Of a stretch of DNA of 64,000 bases, positions 43,144 through 53,870 are shown piece after piece. The stretch's first letter is position 1; each line of letters opens with the position of its first letter. Under the pieces are notes generated by a model. That model was given only the letters and a program-made list of their open reading frames with translations. It did not search any database and was not told the DNA's origin. Position numbers and translations under genes: made by a program. The stretch is from Tretioscincus oriximinensis (lineage: Eukaryota; Chordata; Lepidosauria; Squamata; Gymnophthalmidae), in assembly GCA_022410635.1 (NCBI GenBank), contig JAJVDF010000492.1:78039-142038 (forward strand). Reading direction: 5' to 3'.

Positions 43144-43734
43144 TAGGGCAGGGGTTGTCCAGGAGGGTTGGACACAGATGTTTGAAGTGNCCATGTGTAT
43201 AGGCACACATGGGATGCCCAAAAATGGGATGGGGTGGGGTGGGAGTGCATGCACGTGCGTGCACACAGATGTACACGCGCGCACACGGACCCTTGTGGTG
43301 AGACAGGCAGAACCTCTCTTCTGCCTGTCTCACCACAAGTGTGCGTAGCTGCTCCAATGCTGTAGGTGGGGTTTGGCACCTGCTGTCAGGCAAAGCGCAC
43401 CAACTCGCCTCCAGCGGAGGAAAAATGCCTGGGTTTTTGACAGGAGAACAGACGTTTTTCCTCTGCTGGAGGCGAGTTGGTGNGCTTTGCCTGACAGCAG
43501 GTGCCAAATCCCGCCTCCAGCATTGGAGCAGCTACGGCATGCTCCGAGGTTCCTTCCNGGCCCCTGGAAAGCGTTGCTTGGGCTGCAGCCATCAGTTCTG
43601 ACGNCTCCTTTTCCTTTAAAATCCTACATCGGGCAATGTAAAAATCCAGGATTTAATCTTAAACCCAGAGGGGATTATACTTTAGTTCCCCAAACCGGGA
43701 TTGTCCTGCCTTCCTGGGACATATGGCAACCCTA
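43144..43734. mobile_element. hAT-like element with serial hairpins, copy 1
   Basis: Right end TGGCAACCCTA matches the family member at 51566-52163. The left end TAGGG...GGTTGTCC is slightly rearranged. Flanks ACTCTGTA and AATGTGTA agree at 6 of 8 positions. Inside are a 21-bp perfect hairpin (43292-43312 with 43319-43339, CTTGTGGTGAGACAGGCAGA) and a larger hairpin of about 80-bp arms (43345-43428 with 43454-43535). Apparent open frames of 86-130 codons on both strands are by-products of the palindromes. Confidence 0.7.
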
Positions 43735-43754
43735 AATGTGTAACACAAATATGC

Positions 43755-43925
43755 AGCACCAGATTTAGGCTGCATTGTGCCCATAGTTTGTAATTTACTT
43801 ATTTGTCTACTTCATTTATTTATTTATTTTATTCTCCCCTCTTCCCTCAGCTACTTTGGGTTTTATAATAATAAAAGCAATAAAAAAAATTAGTATCTTT
43901 TTAGTATTACTGGTATCTATATTTT
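43755..43925 (+). repeat. Interspersed repeat Y, copy 1
   Basis: Matches both flanks of the insertion at 50106-50374: GATTTAGGCTGCATTGTGCC, CTCAGCTACTTTGGGTTTTA and TATTACTGGTATCTAT. Class unknown. Copy 1 lies directly beside the hAT-like element ending at 43734. Confidence 0.6.
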
Positions 43926-44690
43926 GCCTAAATACGGGACTGCAAATATATCAATATGTTAATATGTCCACTCATCACACAGTTAGTTCTTTAATAAGCC
44001 CGGCTTGAAATGGCTTTCTATGTTATGAATATATATGCATTAAAGTGTGTTTACTGGTCTAAAATCTTTAGTACTCAATTAAGGATGATCTATTGTTTAT
44101 TAGTGAAGCATGGAGCAGGTGGAGTTCTTTGTGCTCAGAAATGGTGAGTAGTTGTTTAGAGTGCATGTAAATTATCTCTACATTTTTTTTTCTAGGCGTG
44201 ATTACCTGGAGGCAAATACTTAACTGCCTTGGTATTCTTTTCAAATTCATCTCCAGAGTTAACCATCCATGTTTAATCAATGCACATAATGAGATTGGTA
44301 TACTTTTTAAAAATCCCTCAACTTAAACATCAAGAATGAGCCTGTGCATGAAACTGAAAANGAAAGACAAAATCTGTTATGCATTGCAGAGATGTTAAAA
44401 TGGCTTTGTTGTTGACACTCTCACTGCCTAAATGATNCAAGAGTTGGCTAAACCTTTTAAAAACTATTTCTTTTTGCTTCAGAAATGACTGATACGTATT
44501 TTAAAATAGTATCGAACTTGTTCTTAAAACAAACACACAGAAAACACATTTGACCTTTGAAGTTCGGCACTGTTATTGCAGACAGGATCAGAAATGATGC
44601 TTTGGGGAAATTCTGCAACTGACTGGCATACTGGAATGGCAAAGGTGTTAGAAGCCTGCCTTCTGCACANTGATATAGTTTAAGGAAGGT
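43926..44690. other. Unannotated AT-rich stretch
   Basis: No gene or repeat recognised. Confidence 0.4.
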
Positions 44691-45046
44691 TGTCAGGATG
44701 TCCCTCACATATTTAATGATGTATATATATGTATTATACTTATGTGAGGTAATTCTTTTGCATAGTCCTTCTGCTGAACTGTATTTGAATCTAATTGAGT
44801 CCTGGGCATTTTTCCCTGGGATTTTGGAGGGAAAGCTTGCTCTTGTAAGAATTGTATATAGTTGCATGAGTTTCAGCAGGAAGTATCGGTTGCAGTGATT
44901 GGCTGGTGTACTGTATATAAAGGAGCTCCTCTGCAAGGAGACAAACACTGCANACCAGACTAAGATTCCACTAAGAGCTGAATAAATCACTTTGGAGCTG
45001 ATCACTTTCTGTCTGAGTACTTACTCTAGCTATCAGTGGCATCACA
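44691..45046 (+). mobile_element. Solo LTR-like segment
   Basis: Starts TGTCAGGATGTCCC and can end GGCATCACA. It contains a TATA box (TATATAA, 44914-44920) and, about 60 bp on, AATAAA (44981-44986) followed by a CTTTCTGTCTGAG segment. This TATA, short R, polyadenylation-signal order is the layout of an LTR, probably Gypsy-like. No primer site or gag-pol lies beside it, and the flanks show no clear duplication. Confidence 0.5.
44914..44920 (+). promoter_or_regulatory. LTR TATA box candidate
   Basis: TATATAA within the LTR-like segment, preceded by a CCAAT-like ATTGGCT (44899-44905 read on the plus strand). It would drive an element transcript that starts about 25-30 bp downstream. There is no sign that a host gene uses it. 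Confidence 0.4.
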
Positions 45047-47648
45047 ACGGCCTTACACTAGAGTGGTTCTTAGAATACTTGTTGAGCTACTGCATGGCCC
45101 AGGTCAGTGGAGAGAATGTGGGATGACTCAATGGAGACGTGGTTTTGTTTTATTTTCTCCCTATGGTGCATTCTACCTGTCTTTTTAAAAATGATCCATG
45201 TTTATCTGATTTTATATTAGATAATTTATGCTGTATTTACTATATCCTCTTGGATTTACTATATTACCTCTACATAACAACTTGAGTCTTTATTTGGAAA
45301 AGCAACCTCAGTTGTGTTTTTAATGATGATAACAAGAACTTTGAATGACCAAGTGCAAACAGATGAAGTTTAAATTCCAGAGGAAAGCTACATTCAATTT
45401 AAAATTTTGTGAGAAAAGACCTTTGATCATAATCCTGCTTAGATTTATTGGGGATGTTGATACTTTAGCTCAGTAATTTTTTTCACTAGAGTAATTTGAG
45501 AAAAAGCCAGAGTTCCCCTCCACACTACAGGGTAAATCCCCAAATGGGGGTTAAATTTCAAGTAACCTAATTGCCCCCCTGTTTATATTTACCTCCCAAA
45601 TCCACGATGAGCTGAGGAGAAGAAGGCTGGAGGGAATAGGAAGCCAGTACCATACATGTCAGCGTGCTATGATTCTGCAGTCCTGANTGGTTGGCAACGT
45701 CTTGTGATACTGGAAGTCCCATAATGGTGTGCCATACACTGGGACTTTAGGCAGCTTTCTATGGAAGCAGCAGCCATTTCACACTGGATCTGATATTTTG
45801 CTACAAAGGAGCCTTTCCCTGAGAGGACCGTAGGAGGACAGGAAAGCTCAGTTATATGGTGTGGCAGAGGCATTGTGATGATCCTACCAGCCTTGTAGGA
45901 GAACCTTGTGTGGTAGTGGCCAGAGAGAGAGAGAGAGAGAGAGAGAAACAAAAAGAAAGCAAAATATTAAACTATAAGCATACAAATTTATGTCTCGTTT
46001 CTCTTTCTCTCTCTGTATATCTAAGCCCCCATCTCTTTCTGTCCCCGTTTTTGGAGGAACCTATTTTCAATATCCTAATACTTCTGTAATTTCTTCAATC
46101 TCCTTATATCATTTCTTCTTGTTTAATAAATCTTTATCTGCCAATTTTGTATTACTCTCAAATCTTTCTCCTTTTTAAAAAAATATTCATTTCTTCATTG
46201 ATCAATAATGTATTGATGACAATTTGTTTTCTGTAAACTACTTAAAACTTTGTTGGTAAGAAAAATCTGGAAATAAGCAAATAAACATTGTAGGTAGTAA
46301 ATTATTGTTTGGGAGAGAACAAACAGCTTTTATGAATTCATTTGCAAAGCTTACATTTTTAAGAGAGAACAAAATAGAAAATTTTCATACAGAGAAAATT
46401 AATAACCTTGTACAAAGTCACNGTTCAGTTCTAGTAAAAGTAATGGCATACGGTGATAAATGTTAAGCTTCAACTTATTAAAGATGACAAGTAAGCATTT
46501 TTATCTTTCTGCATCTTGCTTTAGTTAGCCAGCTTGCCAAAGTTCATAAAATAATTAGCTTATCTAGATGACAAATAGTATATCCTAAAACTAAGCCTGA
46601 AGATATTAATCAGTTTCATTATTAGCACATGGAGTGAATTCATCAATTGCAGACAATGTTTTAAATTGTTTAGTATTTAATTGCGTTTCTCATACATGTG
46701 TTTTATATTAAATAGTTGCAAACTAAAAATGTTATTGCTAAATAACCCAAGTGCAATAATGGAGTACATATTTTAATCAATAATGGCAGTAGATTTAAAA
46801 TAATTTCCATGTAGCTTCACACAGGATTTTGAAGCAGGTGCAGAAGTAGTGAGTTTGCATAGGGTGTCAAGCAATAACTGTGTTGGCTCTCGTGAGCTGA
46901 ATGTCTGTTCCAAGGGAATGTTTTGCTATATCTGACCTTTTAATTGATGAGTCTCTGATAACTTTTCAAGGAACTCCAAGACTCCTAGGAATATGACTTG
47001 TAAACCACTGAACAAACAATCTGTTAAGAGAACAAAATAACAGATTTGGTAAAATAAATTTAATTGAGTGAGAGTGCACAGCTCTAATTAAAAAATAGTA
47101 ATAATGAGGTCTGAGGAGAATGGCAAGGCAACACAAGGGAAAATCCATAAGGCCAAAGTACATGCTTCGCATGCAAGAAATACCATATTTGATCCTTGGC
47201 ATCCAGAATCAGAACAGCTTCCAAGACCCAAGAGAACTACTGTTCCAATAGACAGGTGGACTAATGATTTCAATCAGGATATACCAACTGTCTCATGTTG
47301 TAGTATTCATACCACTTGTAGATTTGGGAAAACACAGAACTTTCTCTGGATGAAAAGAATTGTAGTTTAACATATTTGATGAGTACCAGATTTGTGTCAG
47401 AAACTAATGCAGGGATGCTTCTAGAGGTTGCATAGATTGACTAAGAATTGGATTTGTGGAAGCCCTATTTCCCATTGAACTTTTATAACTTATCTTCGAA
47501 GACTGTTCTCTCTCAAATCATCATGACTTCTTTTCAAAAGTAAAAATGCTTTCTGGTTGTCTCAGTGGAAGAATAGAACAAGATTCACTCAACATGTTTT
47601 TCATGAGGGTTTCCATTGAAGTTTCATCTGTGATGAACTTTCCAATAA
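45047..47648. other. AT-rich stretch, no gene recognised
   Basis: Besides the (AG)n entry there is a C/T-rich patch at 45990-46040. 46380-46800 is AT-rich and repeat-free. Open frames are below 95 codons. Confidence 0.4.
45922..45946. repeat. (AG)12 microsatellite
   Basis: Twelve uninterrupted AG units. Confidence 0.95.
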
Positions 47649-47730
47649 TATACTGTTNAAAACAATTAAGGGAACACTTTAACACAACAGTGTATGTTAA
47701 AGTGTTCCCTTAATTGTTTTAAGCAGTATA
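47649..47730. mobile_element. Tc1/mariner-like foldback MITE, copy 2
   Basis: Same palindrome as 31033-31114: TATACTGTTNAAAACAATTA at the left and GTTTTAAGCAGTATA at the right, with AAGGGAACACTTTAACA arms. TA dinucleotides bound it. It differs from copy 1 at only a few positions and in the loop (ACAACAGTGTA). Confidence 0.78.
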
Positions 47731-50054
47731 GTTCCTAACCATGAACCTTTGTAGATAGTTTTTTTTTTAAAAAAAGCTTTGATGTGAAAGAAAACAAGTA
47801 GTGACTTTTTAAAATAATTCTCAAACATGGGCATAAAATAAGAGGAAGAAACTAAAGTCACAAAGGCTGAATTCCCATTACCCATTAACGTGCGCACAGC
47901 TGTGAAGCCAAAGACCAGCGTTTCGATTTTGTTACCATAAAAATGGGCTTGGAAGTGTTGTGGTGTTGCTCTAAATGCATACCATGTGTTTCTGCTCCGC
48001 AGTTCCTTGTGAAACTGTGTTGTCACTGCTGATTTTTGTAATTCGCACCACTTGTACTTTGACAGTGGAGATCAGAGAATAAAAGTGAAAGGGGGGGTAA
48101 TGTTTTGCATTCCCTCCAGGCAAAGCTACTTCTCCCCCCCTCCTTTGGAAAAGCAGGTTCTTCTCTGTGACTTCTGCCAGGTAGAACAAAGATTCATTGA
48201 GCACTCAACAGCCAAGAAATGGGGCTGTTANCATGAAATGAATCCTCAGGTAAAATTGCGTACATTTTAAGCTCTTTGCTTTCATTTTGGAGTGGTAAAA
48301 TCTGTTTTCCGTTCCTTTGTAAAGGTCTAATGGGAATGGAGGCAAACATGTATGGAGACATCACTTTTCCCATTCTTGTTAAAAATGCCCCTTCTTAGAT
48401 ACTATGCTGGGTAAGGAACAGGTGTGACAAAGCACCAGCATATTGAAAAACTGTAACTGAGCTCTATAATTGGAGTCTAATTGTTTTATATGTGCAAGGA
48501 AAATAGTATTGGTGGTCAGTTTAGTACCCTTCTCCTTTTCTGTGTGCTTGAAGGGGAAATTATTGTTGATTGTGCAACTAGTGTCTAATTGTTTTAATTC
48601 TGTGAACGTTCCAATAGTGAGATTGTGCTACCATGATGATGATGATGATGATGATGTTTTAATTCCTTATGCCTGATCATCTGACAATCAAATACTAACC
48701 CCATATTTTTTGTATGTTCCACTTGAATGTAATGTCATAACTTCTGATGTTCTTCATGTATTCTCCCATCACCATGTTATAAATACTGCCATGGAACATT
48801 CTGTCACTGGATTTAAAATTGCTGCATTTATATGTCAGACATCAGAAAATTATGCTTGACAAAAACAGAAAGAGAATTGACAACCAGTCTTGATAGCTGT
48901 GTATGTGGTTTACATTATTCATCTAAAATTCCAATAATAGAGGAAATTTCAACAAAGAAATAAGTTTCAAAATTAATAGAACAGGAATTTGCATCTGAGA
49001 CCATACATATTATAAGCTGATGTGCTAACTATTTGTCAGAATTGTATTTCCATATAATAATGCTTTAACAAGTTGCTATTCATAATATAACATATAACAT
49101 ATTCTTAACATATTACATTCAAGATGAAAAATAAAAGGATCTGAAATAAGAGTATACAATAGATCGTATATTTGTGATTAAAGTCATTTTGGATCACAAT
49201 TTCTTTATTTAAGGAATTTGTTTTTGCAAATAGCAAAAACAGGAATGGATTAAGATCCAGATTATAAACTTGAAGTTAGTGATGACATTCTTCCCATAGA
49301 ACATAAGGGGTTAAATTAATACCTATTAAAATACTTGGCTAGTTTACAAGCATTATTAAATGTTTGAATGTTCAGACTAAAGAGCAGTAATGGCCCCAGC
49401 ACTGAAAAACCATTGGTCCAGGGCCACAATATAAAAGGACAACATTTTGACCAGCTAGTTGCTCTGGTTGTGATCAAACTGCTGGCCATAAAACTGGACA
49501 ATAGACCATGTTCTCAGTACTTCACTGCTGCTGTGATCATTTTGAAGCAATGGCAAGTTTCACACACCAAAGACTGGTCCCTCTGCTATTTTCCTCTCAG
49601 CACAAAATGTTTCCATGGGCTGGACTTGGCGCAGATTGGTGAAAGAGGCATCATCCTGCCCTGAGCTAGATGCGGTGAAGGCTGGGAGCTATAGTCTGCA
49701 GGGCAGCACCCACCCCATAGACTGGGTGGAAGAGGCTGCCTGCCTGCTACCCAGACTGTATTTCCCAGCAGGCCCAATTGCCTACAGAACAAACCTCAAT
49801 TTTACTTCCATTTTTGGCTGTAGCTCTTACTACTACAAGTTTTGTAAAGCAGCTGAGCATCCAAGCACTTGTCATTGTGAAAAAATGGTGTAGAAAAACC
49901 ANCAGAAATACAATTAACCATAAAACCGGAACCTGAAGATGAGAAATCGGAAGCTGGTCGCTTTGTAATTGTTGACAAATGGAAATTCATCTATAGAAAA
50001 GCAAAGGCATTTTTGTATTTATTCTCTGTGGCTTTCTGGTACACTGGTACAGGT
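47731..50054. other. AT-rich stretch, no gene recognised
   Basis: Mostly AT-rich. 49370-49800 is less AT-rich, with a 98-codon frame (49368-49664) lacking motifs. A T/A homopolymer junction lies near 47761-47775. Confidence 0.4.
48633..48656. repeat. (ATG)8 microsatellite
   Basis: Eight uninterrupted ATG units. On the plus strand they read as an Asp run in one short frame, which is not a gene. Confidence 0.95.
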
Positions 50055-50495
50055 CAGCCAGGGCTGGATTTAGGCTGTATTTTGCCCATGGTATGTAATT
50101 TACTTACTTATTCATTCATTCATTCTTATACCCCGCCCCATACCCGAAGGTCTCAGGGCAGCCAACAGTAAAANATCAATAAAAATTAACAAATTAAAAA
50201 CAGTATAAAACAATATCTAAAAGTGGGAACAAAAATGACATTTCTTCAGCCAAACGCCAGGTGGAAGAGGGGCGTCTTCAAAGAGCTTCTAAACAATACA
50301 ACGATGATGACAGATGCACCTTGAGGGGGAGACTATTTCAAAGACTGGGGACAACCACTGAGAAGGCCCTATATATTTACTTGTTTACTTTATTTATTTT
50401 ACTCCCCCTCTTCTCTCAGCTACTTTGGGTTTTATAGAAATAAAAGCAATTAAAAATGGTAATATCTTCTTGGTACTACCAGTATCTATGGCCCT
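50055..50495 (+). repeat. Interspersed repeat Y, copy 2, interrupted
   Basis: The left flank (GGATTTAGGCTGTATTTTGC to about 50105) and right flank (50375-50495, CTCAGCTACTTTGGGTTTTA, ACTACCAGTATCTAT) together equal copy 1 at 43755-43925. The piece between is a later insertion. Confidence 0.65.
50106..50374 (-). mobile_element. LINE/SINE-like insertion into repeat Y
   Basis: The insertion is bounded by ATTTACTT at 50098-50105 and 50375-50382. The left end carries (ATTC)n, the reversed simple-repeat tail, then CTTATACCCCGCCCCATACC and CTCAGGGCAGCCAACAG. The body includes AGGTGGAAGAGGGGCGTCTT and GGGGACAACCACTGAGAAGG. This matches a common squamate repeat type by memory, with class uncertain. 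The tail also appears on the SINE at 39507-39748. Confidence 0.55.
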
Positions 50496-50656
50496 CAGCA
50501 CACCTTGAAGCACACAAATCTTTGCGACATCTGGGGAGGAAACCCTAATCACAGAATCTCTGGATGATACATTTTAGTCAAGGTTAAGCATCCAGTTGTT
50601 TCACTATGTAATGTGCAGTGATCACATTTTTTCAGCTGCCATCTGGATGGGGCTTT

Positions 50657-50724
50657 AGCTTACAAAAGCACATGCTATCAATCTTTGCCTTGTTAATCTC
50701 AAAGTGCTACAAGATCCCTTGCTA
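50657..50724 (+). mobile_element. Diverged Penelope-like tail fragment
   Basis: Follows the tail pattern: AGCTTACAAAAGCACATGCT, then TTGTTAATCTCAAAGTGCTA and CAAGATCCCTTGCTA. It belongs to a different subfamily from 35528-35652. The stem III-like AGC-ACAT-GCTA, with U before A, is kept. Confidence 0.5.
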
Positions 50725-51565
50725 TATAAATTATAGCATTTCCCATTTTTTNAAAAATATGATTTCACCTTATATTTATAAATCTTAATGTGGATATGAA
50801 AGACTGGAGATGGGAAATATCACACACCAGGACAATACAAACAATCATAAATGTTTAAGACANATAATAATATACAAACAAATGTTGAGTAATGAGCAGA
50901 ATGCCATATACCTAAAGCTCTGCTGTTTAAAAAGTTTTGACAGTAGAGGATTTTCATTATTGAAAAACAGATAAACAATGCTGTGGCATTAAGCCTAGAA
51001 ACGGCAGGAAATCTGCAGGGGCTTCCTTATCATTTCTGACTATTGTTGGACTTGGTATTTGCATGATAGGAAACCATAATTAATTTCAGCATGTATCACT
51101 GGAATACACTGATGTCATTGTGAAACAAGAATACTTAAGGGAAAGCAACCCAAACAAAAACAAGAAGACAAACCAGGAAGACAATTACAAATGCATACAC
51201 AGACATACAGAGGCAGCAGATGGAATAACCTAGCAAACAATGATACTCTGAAGCGAGACAAATTCCCTGCCCTTATTCCCTATCCAAAGCATTTCTGTTT
51301 TAAATTGGGGGAGACAATACTTCAAATATGGATATATTTCCTATCTGCATATTCAATCTAATGAGACCTTTCATTTTCATTAACAACTTCTGGGTAGTGA
51401 TTCTGCTTCAGCCTTTGTATAAGTTTTTTTTTAAAAAAAGTGTGTCTGAAAATTATAATTTTTGAGGCAGGNGACTGAGTAAACTGGGCCTACCGAGCAC
51501 TGGCAAGAACGACTTAAGACATCCAGGATATTTTCATATTTTCCATAGTAGACTTATTCCTTGCC
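50725..51565. other. Unannotated AT-rich stretch
   Basis: No gene or repeat recognised. Confidence 0.4.
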
Positions 51566-52163
51566 TAGGGCTGCCATATTTTGGCAGCCCAAAACCGGGA
51601 NGGGGTGGGGTGGTGCGTGCACGCGCATGCACACACACGGNTGCATGCACGCACGCGCACATACAGACGCTTGTAGAGACAGGCAGAACCTCTCTTCTGC
51701 TCTCACTACAAGCGTCTATGTGTTCATGCGTGCGCACGTAGCTGCTTCTTGGCTGGAGACNGGGTTTCGCCCTGCTCTCAGGCAAGCGCGCCAGCTCCAG
51801 CGGAGCAAAAANGCCTGCATTTGTGACAGGAGAACAAAGCTGTCCTCCTGTCAGAAACCCAGGNGTNTTTGCTCTACTGGANGCGAGTTGGCTTTGCCTG
51901 AGAGCAGGGCGAAANCCCGCCTCCAGCCAAGGAGCAGCTACGGCGCACTCCGAGGGTCCTCCCAGGACACCGGAAAGTGTTGCNTGCGCTGCAGCCGTCA
52001 GCTCTGACGGCTGCTTTTCCTTTAAAATCCCGCCTTTTTACATTCCCTGATGCAGCATTGGGGAATGTAAAAAGCCGGGATTTTACCTTAACACCTGGAG
52101 GGGACTATATTTTAGTCCCCCAAACCAAGATTGTCCGGTTTACCGGGACNTANGGCAACCCTA
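51566..52163. mobile_element. hAT-like element with serial hairpins, copy 2
   Basis: Ends TAGGGCTGCCA and TGGCAACCCTA in inverted orientation. Flanks TCCTTGCC (51558-51565) and TCCCTGCC (52164-52171) match at 7 of 8 bases, an aged 8-bp duplication. The order of parts equals 43144-43734: a CA/CG-rich alternating tract, a short hairpin around GAGACAGGCAGAACCTC, a large hairpin of CTCCAGC-rich arms, and an AT-rich right end with a CATTCCCTG...GGGAATG hairpin. No transposase. Confidence 0.78.
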
Positions 52164-52171
52164 TCCCTGCC

Positions 52172-53060
52172 TGCATTCTATGAGNATGGTATAGGCAGGG
52201 GGCAGCGCTTTTGCAAACCCATTAGTGGGAACAGAGGGAAAGAGGTTTGATATTCAAATCTTGTTCAGATATCAGCCTTCAGGTTCTGACCCTGGCAGTC
52301 CAGACCACTCCTCCTCCTCATGAGTCAACGAAGGGATATTCCCTTATCCAAACTAACTGAGGGAGGGGGTAATTTGGATCTGTTTGGGCCAGAAACTTGA
52401 AGAACAATGCATTTGCACATCAGATCATTCTATTCCAGCCACAAAAGACTAGATGTGAAGTACTTCGAAATATTTCACCAGTATGGTTTGGGAATGGTGC
52501 ATTTAAAAATGTGATTGTAGCAATCAGATTGCTTACTTAAATTGTCCTGAGAAATGTGGCACAGTGTGTATAAGAGGGGATTGACTTCATAGAGGCTACC
52601 TGTCAGGGAATTTTCAGTGTGAACTGGATAATACAGCCTTTGGTAAAATATACTGCATACTTTACTGCATCAGCTCACAGTTACAATTAAATGTCTTAAA
52701 AGTGAAAGGGTCTGCATCCAGACAGCAACTCCAGATATCACAATAAAGTGATATTTTACAGTGAAATATTTGCAAAGATTGTGTGGCAAACATAGGATCT
52801 TATTTCCATTTGTTATTTATCTCCACAACATCCACTTGTACAGAGTCAATTATTTTGACAGTGTGAAAGATCTGAAAGATTCCTGCTGTGTAAACATGTG
52901 TGGTCATCATTTTTAGGTTCTCTCCACACAGTCANTCTCCTTTACTATAGCAGAAAAAAGTGCCCTGAGAGTTATTTTTCTGCTATTTAAAATAAGTGCT
53001 ATATCACCTCCTTTATTCTGGGTCTATTTTGGATTGCTGAGAATACATATGCTATCCTAC
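52172..53060. other. Unannotated stretch
   Basis: No gene or repeat recognised. Confidence 0.4.
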
Positions 53061-53298
53061 ACTAAGGGTATAAATGGATACTAAGATAGTTGTCTGGATG
53101 TAGCCTCCGGGATGGAGCAACAGGCAGGACTCTTGAAATACCATTTGCAGGGAGTCACGAACAGGAGCAGCATATTTTGTTTCCTCTGTTCGGACTGCCC
53201 AGGTGCATCTGGTGGGCCTCTGTGTGACACAGAATGCTGGACTCGATGGGCTGTGGCCTGATCCAGTATGGCTCTTCTTATGTNCTTATGTTCTTATG
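53061..53298 (+). mobile_element. CR1 3' UTR and tail
   Basis: Starts at ACTAAGGGTATAAATGG (last ORF2 codons) and runs to CTTATGTNCTTATGTTCTTA. It has few differences from 41506-41729, so it is probably one of the youngest CR1 insertions here. It is 5'-truncated to about 240 bp. Confidence 0.92.
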
Positions 53299-53349
53299 TA
53301 CCAGGGCACCAGAATTAAAGCCCTAAAATAGGCTATGTATATGTAATAG

Positions 53350-53390
53350 GCTGTCTTTGTGCGTGTGTGCATGTGTGTGTGCATGGGCAC
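53350..53390. repeat. GT-rich alternating tract
   Basis: Alternating purine-pyrimidine run GTGCGTGTGTGCATGTGTGT, a decayed microsatellite capable of left-handed DNA. Confidence 0.7.
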
Positions 53391-53649
53391 ACTGGTCCGG
53401 CAACAGCAGGAGGAAGGTTAAACAAACTCAGCCGTCATATGATGTCATTGTGGTAAGTGTGCATCACTCATTTCCCCCTCTCCCTTCTTCTCTCTTCAGA
53501 GGAAGCTGAGCAGGAATAAGGTACAACATAATTGAAACAATCGCTTACCACAGCTCAAGTAATTCTGAAATCAAGTTTGCTGGATGTCAATCTGGCAAAT
53601 TCAGGTCCCATATATGAGGAGGAAAAAAAAAAGGGAAGTAGTAGTAGTT

Positions 53650-53870
53650 GTAGGTTTTTATAACCAGCCTGTTTGTTTTTTCTCAACCTGGAGGAATTCC
53701 AAATTCATAATATTCTGTTCTTCTCTTAATAGCAGATACCTTATAAAATAGGTGGGCTGAGAGAGCTCTGAAGAACTATGAGTAGCCCAAGGTCACCAGT
53801 TGGCTTCATGGAGGAGAGCAGAATTGAACTGGGACACTTCCAGATAAAAGTCTGACATTCTATGCTTTGA
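53650..53870 (-). mobile_element. Sauria-type SINE, degraded
   Basis: Reversed SINE: GGTTTTTATAACCAGCCTG (3' end), GGTGGGCTGAGAGAGCTCTG, CCCAAGGTCACCAGTTGGCT and a decayed head GAATTGAACTGGGACACTTC. It shares the body with 30500-30664 and 39507-39748. Confidence 0.7.

Noticed and set aside
43115..43735. Several 70-130-codon open frames on both strands around 43.1-43.7 kb
   Set aside because: They mirror each other across hairpin arms of the hAT-like element, which explains the matching protein segments on opposite strands.
48633..48670. Asp-repeat peptide in a short frame
   Set aside because: It is the (ATG)8 microsatellite read in frame.
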